The notes beneath the pieces are model-generated. The model saw only the letters and a program-made list of their open reading frames with translations. It was not told the origin of the DNA and did not search any database. From positions 1 to 64,000 of the forward strand of contig NZ_JAGSIE010000023.1 of NCBI RefSeq assembly GCF_018138385.1: a stretch of DNA of 64,000 bases. The letters are read 5' to 3'. The DNA comes from Allobacillus saliphilus. Lineage in GTDB: Bacteria; Bacillota; Bacilli; Bacillales; Alkalibacillaceae. The translations under genes and the position numbers were made by a program. Positions 1-10,409 of the stretch are shown piece after piece (position 1 is the first letter of the stretch; each line of letters begins with the position of its first letter).

Positions 1-459
1 GTACGGAACACGCTGAACAAGGTCCGACAGAAAGATCGCTCAGCGATCAGTCAAGACATGAAAGCTATCTATCAGTCGAACAGTAACGGTGAAGCTGAAA
101 AACAGTTGGATGCCTTCTGTGAAACTTGGCAAAAGAAATATCCCAAAATCGCCAAGTCCTGGAGAGAGGACTTCAACGCTCTTACCACGTTCCTGAACTA
201 TCCTTCCTCTATCCGCCCGATGATTTACACGACAAACATCATCGAGCGCACTATGAAGGAATTCAAAAAACGTCTGAAAACGATGAACAGCCTTCCCTCA
301 GAAGAAGCCGTGGAAAAGGTGATTTATTTGATTTCAGATGAATGCAACACTAAATGGTCCACGCGCAAACTCCGGGGCTTCAAAGAAGCAAGCCCTGAAC
401 TGCACGCCATGTTTGAGGAACGCTATGAATCTCAGACCGAAAGCGAGGAGGGAAAATAA
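1..459 (+). CDS. IS256-family (mutator-type) transposase, 3' part only
   Basis: This is the C-terminal 152 residues of a DDE transposase whose 5' end lies outside the window; the frame is open from base 1. The stretch TTNIIERTMKEFKKR (Glu at bases 244-246) matches the IS256-family region that carries the catalytic Glu of the DDE triad. The following W-x5-L-R-GF segment is typical of the family's end. The protein cuts and pastes or copies its own element. The visible part is intact, with no frameshift. The stop is followed by a candidate terminal inverted repeat and then directly by a 21-bp repeat array. Activity cannot be judged without the N-terminal half. Confidence 0.9.
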   Translation, partial: VRNTLNKVRQKDRSAISQDMKAIYQSNSNGEAEKQLDAFCETWQKKYPKIAKSWREDFNALTTFLNYPSSIRPMIYTTNIIERTMKEFKKRLKTMNSLPSEEAVEKVIYLISDECNTKWSTRKLRGFKEASPELHAMFEERYESQTESEEGK

Positions 460-477
460 CCCTCCACCGGATTACCC

Positions 478-505
478 TACTTTTTACACAAACTTATTGA
501 CGGTA
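478..505. mobile_element. Candidate right terminal inverted repeat of the IS256-family element
   Basis: About 20 bp after the transposase stop lies CTTTTTACACAAACTTATT. Its complement resembles the '...ATAA-TTTGTGTAAAA' ends known for IS256-family elements. The left end is outside the window, so pairing and target-site duplication cannot be checked. The exact boundary is inferred. Confidence 0.5.
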
Positions 506-515
506 CCGAAGGCCA

Positions 516-662
516 GCGAATTAATGTTGAAGGTCTGCGAATTAATGTTGAAGGTTCTCGAATTAATGTTGAAGGCCCGCGAATTAATGTTGAAGTCCCG
601 CGAATTAATGTTGAAGGCTCGCGAATTAACGCTGAAGGCCAGCAGATTAACACGGAAGAAAT
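516..662. repeat. 21-bp periodic array A (family 3, GCGAATTAATGTTGAAGG core)
   Basis: Seven consecutive units start at 516, 537, 558, 579, 600, 621 and 642, exactly 21 bp apart. The core GCGAATTAATGTTGAAGG is almost invariant for five units and decays in the last two. The rest of each unit varies. The array fills the spacer between the IS end and the guanylate kinase paralogue. Both strands show long open frames made of 7-residue repeats; these follow from the 21-bp period and have no ribosome binding site. The core is the reverse complement of array L at 61018. Confidence 0.85.
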
Positions 663-798
663 GCAACCAAGACTGCGATTTATCGTACATGTCACCATGC
701 ATAAGGTGGTCGTAAATACGTTACCAAATAAAAATGAACATTTAAATTACATACGCACAACGTTTTCGTGTAGAATTTACTTCAAAGGAGCGATTGAA

Positions 799-1350
799 AT
801 GAAGACAATTATCGTTATCGTCGGAGGAAGCGGCTCAGGAAAAACAACGATTGCACATCGACTGGAAACGCATGGCTTCAAAAGACTGATCACGACGACC
901 ACTCGCTCAATGCGAAAGGGAGAAGTGAATCATCACGACTATCATTTTGTTTCAAAAGAGGAATTCCAAAGGCTCGATAAAGTTGAAGAAAGTGAGTATG
1001 CGGGTAATCATTATGGATTAACCATTATAGAAGTCGATACAAAGCTAACGCAGCACGATCAATTGGTGATCTGTATGGATATGAATGGTGCGAGAGCGAT
1101 GCAAAGGAAGTATCCCGAATATACAAAAGTCGTATTCATTCGGTTAACGAAAGAACTGTTAGTAGAACGATTGAAACGACGGGGAAGTACGGATGAAGAG
1201 ATTCAAAGCCGATTAGAAGAAGCGAAGAAAAAGAACGAATTTGGCATGCCAGAGCAAGTGGACTTAGTCATGGAAAATAAAGATTTAGATGAGAGTGTTC
1301 GATCGATTTTACAACTTACAGCGAAACAAAAAGAAAAAGCCAACCGGTGA
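799..1350 (+). CDS. Guanylate kinase-like protein (paralogue)
   Basis: The 183-residue protein has a P-loop GGSGSGKT (residues 9-16) and a GMP-binding segment TTRSMRKGEVNHHDYHF (34-50), as in guanylate kinases, which phosphorylate GMP to GDP with ATP. It is shorter than typical Gmk (~205 aa). The GMP-site signature has His-His where the family usually has Gly and a small residue, so substrate preference may differ. I chose ATG 799 because AAAGGAG lies 9 bases upstream; the frame is open further upstream without a good ribosome site. The gene stands alone between two repeat arrays, away from the usual yloC-rpoZ setting of housekeeping gmk, so it is probably a second copy. Confidence 0.8.
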   Translation: MKTIIVIVGGSGSGKTTIAHRLETHGFKRLITTTTRSMRKGEVNHHDYHFVSKEEFQRLDKVEESEYAGNHYGLTIIEVDTKLTQHDQLVICMDMNGARAMQRKYPEYTKVVFIRLTKELLVERLKRRGSTDEEIQSRLEEAKKKNEFGMPEQVDLVMENKDLDESVRSILQLTAKQKEKANR

Positions 1351-1385
1351 AGGGAGGCTTTTATTGATGTTGCTATCATCAATTT

Positions 1386-1490
1386 GCTGACCGTTCAAAT
1401 GGACGTGCTAACCGTTCAAACGAGCGCGCCAACCGCTCAAATGGACGTGCTAACCGTTCAAATGGACGCGCCAACCGTTCAAACGACTGC
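1386..1490. repeat. 21-bp periodic array B (family 1, AACCGTTCAAA core)
   Basis: Five units start at 1386, 1407, 1428, 1449 and 1470. Each has the core GCTAACCGTTCAAA followed by seven variable bases. The array lies between two convergent genes. The same core recurs in arrays C, D and M and, inverted, in array I. Confidence 0.85.
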
Positions 1491-1503
1491 CACCCCAACT
1501 CAT

Positions 1504-2517
1504 CTACGGCGCTACATTCGCCTGTTTTCTCAATTTATAACCAACTAGACGTAAATTGATCGCAATAAAAATAATTAAAATCAATCCATAGGTTGAGATT
1601 TGGATAAATTGTTCGTTGCGAATGATGATGTCACGCAAACCTTCAACGGAGTAGGAGACAGGCATAAATAAGCCGACTCGGTTCATCCATGCAACATTTT
1701 CACTAGGCAAAATACCAGAGAAGTAAAATTGCGATAGAAGAATTAAGAAAATCGAAAAGCCAAATTGGAAAAATGTCCGGGTGAATGCTGCGACTACCAT
1801 ACCGAGACTAACGGCGACAAGGCCGATGAGCCATACAGTTAGCAACGCCCCCCAGAAAGAACCTGCAAAATACATATCCAATTGATAAATGCTATAACTT
1901 AAAATCAACACAGATTGAATCAATGAAAGAATGCTAAACAAAAAAAAGTAAACCGTAATAAAACGTGTGCCATTCAAATGAAATTCATAGGTTTGAACCT
2001 GCCTAGAGAACAGCATGGCACTACAAATCAACGTAAAGGCAAAGGTGAAAAATGCGATTAAGCCAGGGCCAATATAATCATACCAGTTGTTTTGCGATGT
2101 ACCATGTATATACAAGAAATCAAAAGCATTGTCGTCGTACATTAAATTGGCGTACATCTTATTGAGGGCTAGATTCGTGTTGTAGTTGGCGTGTGGCTTG
2201 CTCCCTTCCAACATCAAAAATCCACCTTGATTTTCGACAGTGAAAAAGGCATCCAACTGACCTGCTGATAATTTATTCAATGCTTTTGCTGTCGTAATCT
2301 GTTCAACGTTTACATCCTGCTGTAACAAAGAAGCTTGCATCCGCTCAGAAATTTCTTCGACACCGATTGTCGGCTCGTATGCTTCCTCTTGTAAGATAGT
2401 TGAACTTAAAAATAGCAATAATAATGGTGTGATCAACATAAAAATGATGATGATTGGATTTTTCCAAAATGATTGAATCACGAATCGGATTACTTCTGAT
2501 AATGGCCAGCCATTCAT
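1504..2517 (-). CDS. ABC-2 type transporter permease
   Basis: A membrane protein of 337 residues with the ABC-2 permease layout. One N-terminal membrane segment (PIIIIFMLITPLLLLFL) is followed by an extracytoplasmic region of about 130 residues and then five more hydrophobic segments, with the family's late segment QFYFSGILPSENVAWMNRVGLFMP. Such permeases (YhgE/NatB/drug-export type) work with an ATPase, but no ATP-binding subunit is adjacent. The start is set at 2517 because AAAGGATG sits about 8 bases upstream; the frame continues 50 codons further without hydrophobic or conserved content. The gene converges on the guanylate kinase paralogue across array B. Substrate unknown. Confidence 0.75.
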   Translation of the reverse strand: MNGWPLSEVIRFVIQSFWKNPIIIIFMLITPLLLLFLSSTILQEEAYEPTIGVEEISERMQASLLQQDVNVEQITTAKALNKLSAGQLDAFFTVENQGGFLMLEGSKPHANYNTNLALNKMYANLMYDDNAFDFLYIHGTSQNNWYDYIGPGLIAFFTFAFTLICSAMLFSRQVQTYEFHLNGTRFITVYFFLFSILSLIQSVLILSYSIYQLDMYFAGSFWGALLTVWLIGLVAVSLGMVVAAFTRTFFQFGFSIFLILLSQFYFSGILPSENVAWMNRVGLFMPVSYSVEGLRDIIIRNEQFIQISTYGLILIIFIAINLRLVGYKLRKQANVAP

Positions 2518-2853
2518 TCGCATCATCCTTTTCCAAATAACTCTTACTCTTATTTTAGAACATTCAGTCGAAATATGTAACTCATAAGAATTATGACGAG
2601 AAAACACGAGCTTTGTTTGTCGAAAAACCAACTGCTTCATAGGTTTAGTGTAGTTGAAGATAGGCACCTTTTTTCCAATGTTTGCTTTCTTTTTATTTCA
2701 GTAGATTAATTTTTAGGATAATGTGGTAAAATGCACATATCTATATTAAAATGATAGTATTTCAAACGGAGAATCATGTTCAGTTGATTTTTCCATACGG
2801 CATGATAAAATAGGAAACCATTTGATGATTAAGGTCTTAAAGGAGTGCTGACA

Positions 2854-3375
2854 ATGGGTTTGGAAAAGTATGCAAATGAAGATATTAGAGAAGTTTCAAT
2901 GATTGAGATCGCTTATGAATATTTACAAGATGAAAATCAATCTGTTTCATTCAGTGATTTATATAATAAAATTGCCGAAGAAAAAGAAATGACTGAGGAA
3001 GACAAAAAGAAGTTCATTTCACAGTTCTATACGGACTTAAATGTTGATGGCCGTTTTATTCCAGTCGGTTCAAATGTCTGGGGATTAAAACAGTGGTATC
3101 CATTTGATAAAACAGAAGAGGATATCATCAAGCTTGAAGAAGTAGAACGACCAAAACGTAAAAAGAAAAAGCGTAAAAAATCTGATACAGATACAATTGA
3201 CGATGAACCAGAAGAGGATTACTTGAAGGAAGATCTACAAGATGTAGATGCAGGATTCTCTGAAGAAGACGATGGGAATCTTTTCGGTCAAGCGGAAGAA
3301 GAAAGCGAAGATGAATTCTTCGATGAAGACGAAGAAGTGGAAGACTTCGATGAAGAGGACGAGGAAGAAAAATAA
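2854..3375 (+). CDS. rpoE: DNA-directed RNA polymerase delta subunit
   Basis: A 173-residue protein with a globular HARE-HTH N-terminal domain (about 1-90, including GRFIPVGSNVWGLKQWYP), a basic KKKKRKK stretch and a strongly acidic Glu/Asp tail. This is the signature of the Gram-positive delta factor, which binds core RNA polymerase, displaces nucleic acid and speeds recycling. Its place directly upstream of pyrG is the Bacillus arrangement. ATG 2854 follows AAAGGAG at good spacing; an ATG three codons earlier overlaps the ribosome site. It appears monocistronic, with pyrG having its own promoter. Confidence 0.95.
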   Translation: MGLEKYANEDIREVSMIEIAYEYLQDENQSVSFSDLYNKIAEEKEMTEEDKKKFISQFYTDLNVDGRFIPVGSNVWGLKQWYPFDKTEEDIIKLEEVERPKRKKKKRKKSDTDTIDDEPEEDYLKEDLQDVDAGFSEEDDGNLFGQAEEESEDEFFDEDEEVEDFDEEDEEEK

Positions 3376-3395
3376 TTCTTACCGACATAACCATC

Positions 3396-3479
3396 TTGAC
3401 TTTCGCAAAATAAAACAGTAATATTCTATGTGGGCTCTTAAAAAATGTCAGCTCCCGATTCGTTCGGGAGCTTTTTTTG
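3396..3479 (+). promoter_or_regulatory. pyrG promoter and CTP-sensing attenuator leader
   Basis: TTGACT (3396-3401), a 17-bp spacer and TAATAT (3419-3424) form a sigma-A promoter, and the initially transcribed bases are GGGCTC from 3432. A terminator hairpin follows with arms AGCTCCCGA and TCGGGAGCT (3450-3472) and a T run. This is the known arrangement of the B. subtilis pyrG leader: when CTP is low, extra G residues are added at the start by slippage, and they pair with the CUCCC of the terminator arm, letting pyrG be transcribed. The mechanism is established for B. subtilis; its action here is inferred from the matching bases. Confidence 0.85.
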
Positions 3480-3488
3480 TTTTTATAA

Positions 3489-5165
<1,677 letters not shown>

Positions 5166-5272
5166 CCCAGTTAATTCCAAAAAAGAGCAAAAAATCTTAT
5201 GATACGTATTGTGTTTTTCTTCCATTTCATCTAAGCTATTAGTGGATGGATGAGACGGAGAAAGGTGATGGG

Positions 5273-5656
5273 ATGAAAAACACTACCCTTTTCATCATTG
5301 ATGATGAAAAAGGCATAAGAATGATGTTAAAAGAGGTATTTGCACGATCAGGTTACAATGTTTTCACTTATTCAAATCCGTTAGACGCCAAAGTGGCGAT
5401 AAACGAAAAAAAACCAGCAATCATTTTAGTCGATTACCGAATTCCTGAAATGAAAGGCGATCAATTCGCCCATGAGATTAGGGAAGAAGGTTGGAAAATC
5501 CCTGTAATTCTTATGACAGGAACGGATAAAGAAGAAATGCACAACATCGTTCGAACAGGCGAAATTGTAGAAATTGTTGAAAAGCCATTTAATATTGTAG
5601 ATATCGTACAAATCGTTGAGAAAAATTTATATGATTTCGTAAATATCTCTGAATAA
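5273..5656 (+). CDS. spo0F: Sporulation phosphorelay response regulator Spo0F
   Basis: A single receiver domain of 127 residues with no output domain. The acidic pocket Asp10-Asp11, the phosphorylation site Asp54 (IILVDYRIPEM), Thr82 (MTGT) and Lys104 (EKPF) fall at the same positions as in B. subtilis Spo0F. Spo0F takes phosphate from the sporulation kinases and passes it to Spo0B. The sequence is otherwise divergent, but the pyrG-spo0F neighbourhood supports the call. ATG 5273 has AAAGGTGATGG upstream; an ATG nine codons earlier is in frame with a poorer site. The ywjG gene that separates pyrG and spo0F in B. subtilis is absent. Confidence 0.9.
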   Translation: MKNTTLFIIDDEKGIRMMLKEVFARSGYNVFTYSNPLDAKVAINEKKPAIILVDYRIPEMKGDQFAHEIREEGWKIPVILMTGTDKEEMHNIVRTGEIVEIVEKPFNIVDIVQIVEKNLYDFVNISE

Positions 5657-5710
5657 TGGACAGATGAAGTTGCGAAGCTAATGCATAGTTTGGTATCCTA
5701 TAGATAGATT

Positions 5711-5848
5711 GTGCATGAACAGTTTTCAGTTGATGAAATGATGTCAGATTTCAAATCTGCATCGTTGCATAACAAGTTAATTAACGCGTTGAATGACGAT
5801 ATTTTGTCTAAGTCCATGCAAGTAGGAGGAAATCTGCTGTGCCGTTAG
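5711..5848 (+). other. Short open frame in the spo0F-tal gap, unassigned
   Basis: A GTG-started frame of 45 codons (encoding ...DFKSASLHNKLINALNDD...) runs to a stop inside the start of the next small frame. There is no clear ribosome binding site. I do not recognise it; it may be the end of a lost gene. Codon content looks protein-like but this is weak evidence. Confidence 0.25.
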
Positions 5849-5928
5849 TTTCCATGCTTAATTTGTTGCAAATGGATATCAATAAACCATTAATAACACA
5901 CAGTAACATTGTCTCTTTAGAAGGCTAA
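5839..5928 (+). pseudogene. Possible fbaA remnant (class II fructose-bisphosphate aldolase N-terminus)
   Basis: A strong ribosome site (GTAGGAGG) precedes GTG and a 29-codon frame beginning (V)PLVSM. This is the characteristic N-terminus of class II fructose-bisphosphate aldolases (MPLVSM). Similarity then stops and the frame ends. In B. subtilis fbaA lies exactly between spo0F and tal, where this scrap sits. I infer a deletion that left the translation start; chance resemblance of six residues cannot be excluded. Confidence 0.4.
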
Positions 5929-5950
5929 TCCATGATTGGGTTGGCCTTTT
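5921..5950 (+). terminator. Intrinsic terminator upstream of tal
   Basis: AAGGCTAATCC and TGGGTTGGCCTTTT pair, with G-U pairs, around a short loop and end in T residues. It overlaps the end of the fbaA-like scrap and fits the old 3' end of the spo0F-fbaA unit. Confidence 0.6.
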
Positions 5951-6004
5951 CGTCATGGAATGAGAACTTCGTAGAAAATAACTGAAATAAAGGAGATCAT
6001 TCGA

Positions 6005-6655
6005 ATGAAATTTTTTATTGATACAGCAAACATTGATGAAATTAAAGAAGCAAACGCATTAGGTGTTTTAGCAGGCGTAACAACAAACCCATCACTTGTT
6101 GCAAAAGAAAATGTTTCTTTCCACGACCGTTTGAAAGAAATTACTCAAGAAGTGACAAAAGGTTCTGTCAGTGCGGAAGTCGTATCTGAAGATGTTGACG
6201 GAATGATGAAAGAAGCAGAAGAACTCACTAAAATCGCACCGAATATTACGATTAAAGTACCGATGACACTTGAAGGGTTGAAAGCATGTAAGCAACTTAC
6301 GGACAAGGGTGTCACAACTAACGTCACACTCGTATTTTCTGCGAACCAAGCATTGCTGGCGGCTCGTGCTGGCGCGACATACGTGTCTCCTTTCCTTGGC
6401 AGATTGGATGATATCGGTCAAAACGGAATGAACTTAATTGCAGAAATTGCAGAGATTTTTGACCGTCATGCAATTGACACACAAATTATCGCAGCAAGCG
6501 TCAGACATCCAATGCATGTGACAGAAGCGGCAATAAACGGCGCACACATCGCAACGATTCCATTTAATGTCATCCAACAATTGGTGAAGCACCCATTGAC
6601 GGATCAAGGTATTGAGAAATTTTTAGCAGACTGGGAAAAAGCAAATCAAGCATGA
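6005..6655 (+). CDS. tal: Transaldolase (fructose-6-phosphate aldolase-like)
   Basis: A 216-residue protein of the small TalA/Fsa-type transaldolase family. It has the N-terminal [13 protein letters not shown] and [12 protein letters not shown] motifs and the Schiff-base lysine in NITIKVPMT (Lys84). It transfers a dihydroxyacetone unit in the non-oxidative pentose phosphate pathway. Start ATG 6005 follows AAAGGAGATC. It corresponds to ywjH/tal of B. subtilis and lies just before murA as expected. Confidence 0.93.
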   Translation: MKFFIDTANIDEIKEANALGVLAGVTTNPSLVAKENVSFHDRLKEITQEVTKGSVSAEVVSEDVDGMMKEAEELTKIAPNITIKVPMTLEGLKACKQLTDKGVTTNVTLVFSANQALLAARAGATYVSPFLGRLDDIGQNGMNLIAEIAEIFDRHAIDTQIIAASVRHPMHVTEAAINGAHIATIPFNVIQQLVKHPLTDQGIEKFLADWEKANQA

Positions 6656-6710
6656 ATTTGTGAAGAGTCCGTATAATAAGGACTAGAATAACTTTAGAGG
6701 AGTATCACAA

Positions 6711-7997
6711 ATGGAAAAACTACTCATCGAGGGAGGCCACGAATTAAACGGCACTGTTCGGGTCAGTGGAGCAAAAAATAGCGCTGTCGCTCTATTGCCA
6801 GCTACGATTTTAGCTGAATCCGAAGTGACGATTGAAGGCCTGCCAGATATCTCAGACATTCAAATATTGAAAGAGCTGCTTGAAGACATCGGCGGAACAG
6901 TTTCACAAACAGGTGAAGATTTGACGATCGACTCGACGAATATGATCGACATGCCATTACCAAACGGAAAAGTGAAAAAACTTCGTGCGTCATATTACTT
7001 TATGGGCGCTATGCTTGGTCGGTTCAAAAAAGCAGTCATCGGCTTGCCTGGTGGGTGTAATTTAGGACCACGTCCGATTGACCAGCACATTAAAGGTTTT
7101 GAAGCACTCGGTGCCAAAGTGACGAATGAACAAGGTGCAGTCTATCTCCGTGCAGATGAGTTAGTCGGCGCAAAGATTTACTTGGACGTTGTCAGCGTCG
7201 GTGCGACCATTAATATTATGCTTGCTGCTGTCCGGGCAAAAGGGAAAACAATTATCGAAAACGCCGCAAAAGAACCGGAAATTATTGATGTAGCTACCTT
7301 ACTGAATAGTATGGGAGCAAACATCAAAGGAGCCGGTACGGATGTCATCCGCATTGAAGGAACGGATGATTTGAAGGGATGTAAGCATACCATCATTCCG
7401 GACCGTATTGAAGCTGGTACGTACACGATTATGGCCGCAGCCAAAGGTGGAGAAGTCATTATCGATAATGTCATCCCGACGCACTTGGAGTCGTTAACAG
7501 CGAAGCTACGTGAAATGGGTGTTGAAATTGAAGCGGAAGACGAGCGATTAATCGTTCGTGGCAATCGGCCGTTCAATTCGTGTGATATCAAGACACTTGT
7601 ATATCCAGGCTTTCCGACGGATTTACAACAACCATTAACAACATTATTGACGCAAGCGGAAGGCACGAGCGTCGTTACCGATACAATCTACAGCGCGCGA
7701 TTCAAACATATCGACGAGCTACGCCGGATGAATGCTACTATTAAGATTGAAGGAAGCTCAGCCATTATAACAGGGCCATCTCAATTAGAAGGTGCCAAAG
7801 TAAAAGCGAGCGACTTACGTGCAGGTGCGGCATTAGTGGCTGCAGGATTGCTGGCTGACGGCATTACAGAAATCGTAGGACTAGAGCATATCGAACGAGG
7901 CTACCATGACATAACGAAAAAATTAACTGATTTAGGCGCTGTCGTATGGAAAGAAGCAATGACAGAAGAAGATCAGAAATTTTATCAAAATATATAA
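6711..7997 (+). CDS. murA: UDP-N-acetylglucosamine 1-carboxyvinyltransferase (MurAB/MurZ type)
   Basis: Of 428 residues, with Lys22 in SGAKNS and the reactive Cys116 in [16 protein letters not shown], the residue attacked by fosfomycin. It adds enolpyruvate from PEP to UDP-GlcNAc, the first committed step of peptidoglycan synthesis. This is one of two murA copies in the window (the other is at 46102), the usual Firmicute situation. By position next to tal and glpX it matches B. subtilis murAB (murZ). ATG 6711 has GAGGAG upstream. Confidence 0.95.
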   Translation: MEKLLIEGGHELNGTVRVSGAKNSAVALLPATILAESEVTIEGLPDISDIQILKELLEDIGGTVSQTGEDLTIDSTNMIDMPLPNGKVKKLRASYYFMGAMLGRFKKAVIGLPGGCNLGPRPIDQHIKGFEALGAKVTNEQGAVYLRADELVGAKIYLDVVSVGATINIMLAAVRAKGKTIIENAAKEPEIIDVATLLNSMGANIKGAGTDVIRIEGTDDLKGCKHTIIPDRIEAGTYTIMAAAKGGEVIIDNVIPTHLESLTAKLREMGVEIEAEDERLIVRGNRPFNSCDIKTLVYPGFPTDLQQPLTTLLTQAEGTSVVTDTIYSARFKHIDELRRMNATIKIEGSSAIITGPSQLEGAKVKASDLRAGAALVAAGLLADGITEIVGLEHIERGYHDITKKLTDLGAVVWKEAMTEEDQKFYQNI

Positions 7998-8042
7998 ACA
8001 AACAGACGAGGGAATCGCTACACCAAAAGGGGAGGAACCTAT

Positions 8043-9014
8043 ATGGAAAGAAGTTTATCAATGGAAATCGTTCGTGTAACGGAGGCGGCAGCTATGGCCT
8101 CTGCACGTTGGATGGGCCGAGGAGAGAAAGAAGAAGCGGACAACGCAGCAACGGAAGCAATGCGAACGGTATTTGATACAATTCCAATGAATGGACGCGT
8201 TGTTATCGGTGAAGGCGAAAGAGACGAAGCCCCGATGCTTTATATCGGTGAGGAGCTTGGAATGACAGGTGGACCGGATGTAGATATCGCGGTTGACCCA
8301 GTCGAAGGAACGAACATCGTTGCATCAGGTAGTTGGGGGGCATTTGCAGTCGTCGGGATTGCCGACCGCGGACATATGCTTCACGCTCCGGACATGTATA
8401 TGGAAAAAATCGCTGTCGGTCCGGAAGCGGTCGGGAAGATCGACTTGAATTCTTCTGTCACAGACAACTTGAAGGCTGTCGCTGAAGCAAAAGGAAAAGC
8501 TGTACAAGATGTCGTCGCTTGCGTGTTGAACAGACCTCGCCACCAACATATCATTGATGAGATCCGTGAAAACGGCGGACGAATCAAATTAATTCCAGAA
8601 GGCGACGTAGCCGGAGCAATCAACACAGCGTTTGACCATACAGGTGTTGATATTCTATTCGGAACGGGCGGAGCACCAGAAGGAGTACTCGCAGCCGTCG
8701 GATTAAAATGCCTCGGCGGAGAAATCCAAGGCCGCTTGAAACCAGAAAACGACGAACAAATCGAACGATGCAAAAAAATGGGCATTGACGACCCGAACCG
8801 TGTACTCACAATGGAAGACCTCGTCTCAGGTGACGACGCCATCTTCGCAGCCACCGGCATTACAGACGGTGAACTGCTGAAAGGTGTGCAATTCAAAGGC
8901 GACCGCGCAACAACACAAACCCTAGTTATGCGCGCGCTATCAGGTACCATCCGTTTCGTTGACGGTACCCACCGCCTCAAAACAAAACCAAACCTCGTCA
9001 TGACAGATGAGTAG
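8043..9014 (+). CDS. glpX: Fructose-1,6-bisphosphatase, class II (GlpX)
   Basis: A 323-residue class II fructose-1,6-bisphosphatase. It has the metal-binding acidic motifs [15 protein letters not shown] and [11 protein letters not shown] of the lithium-sensitive phosphatase fold. It hydrolyses fructose-1,6-bisphosphate in gluconeogenesis. The start ATG 8043 has GGGGAGG at proper spacing. It follows murA closely and ends before a strong terminator, so it probably closes the tal-murA-glpX transcription unit. Confidence 0.95.
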   Translation: MERSLSMEIVRVTEAAAMASARWMGRGEKEEADNAATEAMRTVFDTIPMNGRVVIGEGERDEAPMLYIGEELGMTGGPDVDIAVDPVEGTNIVASGSWGAFAVVGIADRGHMLHAPDMYMEKIAVGPEAVGKIDLNSSVTDNLKAVAEAKGKAVQDVVACVLNRPRHQHIIDEIRENGGRIKLIPEGDVAGAINTAFDHTGVDILFGTGGAPEGVLAAVGLKCLGGEIQGRLKPENDEQIERCKKMGIDDPNRVLTMEDLVSGDDAIFAATGITDGELLKGVQFKGDRATTQTLVMRALSGTIRFVDGTHRLKTKPNLVMTDE

Positions 9015-9026
9015 ACTTATAAAGGA

Positions 9027-9055
9027 AACCAACCGCTGTGGCGGTTGGTTTTTTA
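9027..9055 (+). terminator. glpX terminator
   Basis: AACCAACCGC and GCGGTTGGTT form a perfect 10-bp stem with a TGTG loop, followed by TTTTATT. Repeat array C starts about 40 bp downstream. Confidence 0.9.
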
Positions 9056-9095
9056 TTATGTGTTCTTTTGAGGGAGCTAATTATTCAATTTTGGT

Positions 9096-9242
9096 GCTTA
9101 ACGTTCAAAAAACAATGCTGACCGTTCAAAGAGTGGAGTTGACCGTTCAAAGTGTCTTCGTAACTGTTCAAAAAGCAAAGCTGACCGTTCAAAGTACGAC
9201 GATAACTGTTCAAAGAACCACGCTAACCGTTCAAACAAGCAC
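9096..9242. repeat. 21-bp periodic array C (family 1)
   Basis: Seven units start at 9096, 9117, 9138, 9159, 9180, 9201 and 9222, each around the core CTGACCGTTCAAA with a variable seven-base remainder. A more degenerate unit may precede at about 9075. The array begins after the glpX terminator and ends about 110 bp before the NERD gene. Confidence 0.9.
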
Positions 9243-9355
9243 ACCAGCCATAAAGTCACACAATTAATATAATAAAATAATAAAACCATGGGCTTGTCTT
9301 AATAACCTATTTAGATATACTTAAATTAAAACTACATAAAAGGAGCGATCCAATT

Positions 9356-10378
9356 TTGATTACAAGTCAAAAACCTCATTTAATTCCCCCGCATGTTCTT
9401 AAGTTACAAGCTTTGTATTATCGCCTTCCAAAAAATCATCCTCGCTTTCCAAACTTAGAGCAAAGAATTCGAAATGAACTTTCTGGTTTATACGGAGAAT
9501 CAAGATTATATTATCCACTAAGCAAGCTACCAACCTATCATCGAACAATCCCGAACATCCGCCTTTTCCTTCATCCATCACATTTCCAAATTGATTTTTT
9601 AGTTGTAACACCAAAGTTTTTACTCATTCTGGAATCAAAATATTACAGTGACGACCTTATTTTCGATGATACGGTTCATCAAGTCATTCAGCAAAAAGAT
9701 CAAAGCTACAGAGTATTCGAAGACCCCGTACTACAAGCGGAAGAGCAATCCTATCAGCTTTCTTTATGGTTAGAGAAAAATGGCTACGATGATTTGCCGA
9801 TCGAGTATTTTGTAGTTATGACAAACCCACAGACTCGACTAAGAATCGAACCTAGCAATAATCATCATGCTGAAAAAGTAATCTCTCTCCAACGACTACC
9901 TTCATTATTTAGGGAACTCAACTCAAAACATGAAAAAAATTACCTCACACAAAATGAAATAAAAAACCTTACCACTACACTTATACAAAATCATCGTTCA
10001 TATTTACCAAATATCTTGGAATTAAACAAAATAACACCAAATGAAATTCTAAAAGGTGTGTTTTGTATGAAGTGCGCCAATTTAGGCATGCGAATGACGA
10101 ATCGATACTGGCAATGCGATACATGTGGCCATCGTGATCGCTATGCACATGAAAATACATTGAAAGATTATTTTCTATTAATTGGTGACGAGATAAACAA
10201 TCAAGAATTTCGTAGCTTCGCATACTTGAATGCAAGGACAACAGCGAAAGATATGTTAAAACGTACTGCCACAAATATAAGCGGTATAAAAAGATCAACA
10301 AAATACAAGTTGTTCTACGATTACAACACAAATGAATTCGATTATTTGTCTGAATTACGTAAGTTGAGAAATTTATAA
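9356..10378 (+). CDS. NERD-domain protein with C-terminal zinc ribbon (copy 1)
   Basis: A 340-residue soluble protein. The N-terminal half is a NERD (nuclease-related) domain with Gly-Glu at 47-48, Asp80 (FQIDFLVV) and Glu93-x-Lys95 (LILESK), the D...ExK pattern of restriction-endonuclease folds. The C-terminal part has a four-Cys zinc ribbon (Cys237, 240, 254, 257) followed by a helical tail. Start is TTG 9356 with AAAGGAGCG upstream; no alternative start lies nearby. A paralogue of equal length is at 54974. It is flanked on both sides by family-1 repeat arrays. NERD proteins are proposed to act on DNA or RNA; the actual role is unknown. Confidence 0.8.
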   Translation: MITSQKPHLIPPHVLKLQALYYRLPKNHPRFPNLEQRIRNELSGLYGESRLYYPLSKLPTYHRTIPNIRLFLHPSHFQIDFLVVTPKFLLILESKYYSDDLIFDDTVHQVIQQKDQSYRVFEDPVLQAEEQSYQLSLWLEKNGYDDLPIEYFVVMTNPQTRLRIEPSNNHHAEKVISLQRLPSLFRELNSKHEKNYLTQNEIKNLTTTLIQNHRSYLPNILELNKITPNEILKGVFCMKCANLGMRMTNRYWQCDTCGHRDRYAHENTLKDYFLLIGDEINNQEFRSFAYLNARTTAKDMLKRTATNISGIKRSTKYKLFYDYNTNEFDYLSELRKLRNL

Positions 10379-10409
10379 TTAACGGGATCAAAAGCTTCTC
10401 GAGCGATTT

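Noticed and set aside
338-715. 125-codon frame with repeated ELMLK heptads (and minus-strand NINSRAF repeats)
   Set aside because: It is array A read in frame: 21 bp equals seven codons, so every frame without a stop in one unit stays open. It starts inside the transposase gene and has no ribosome site.
7178-7666. 162-codon minus-strand frame inside murA
   Set aside because: Antisense to a well-supported gene with no start signals; typical shadow of biased codon use.
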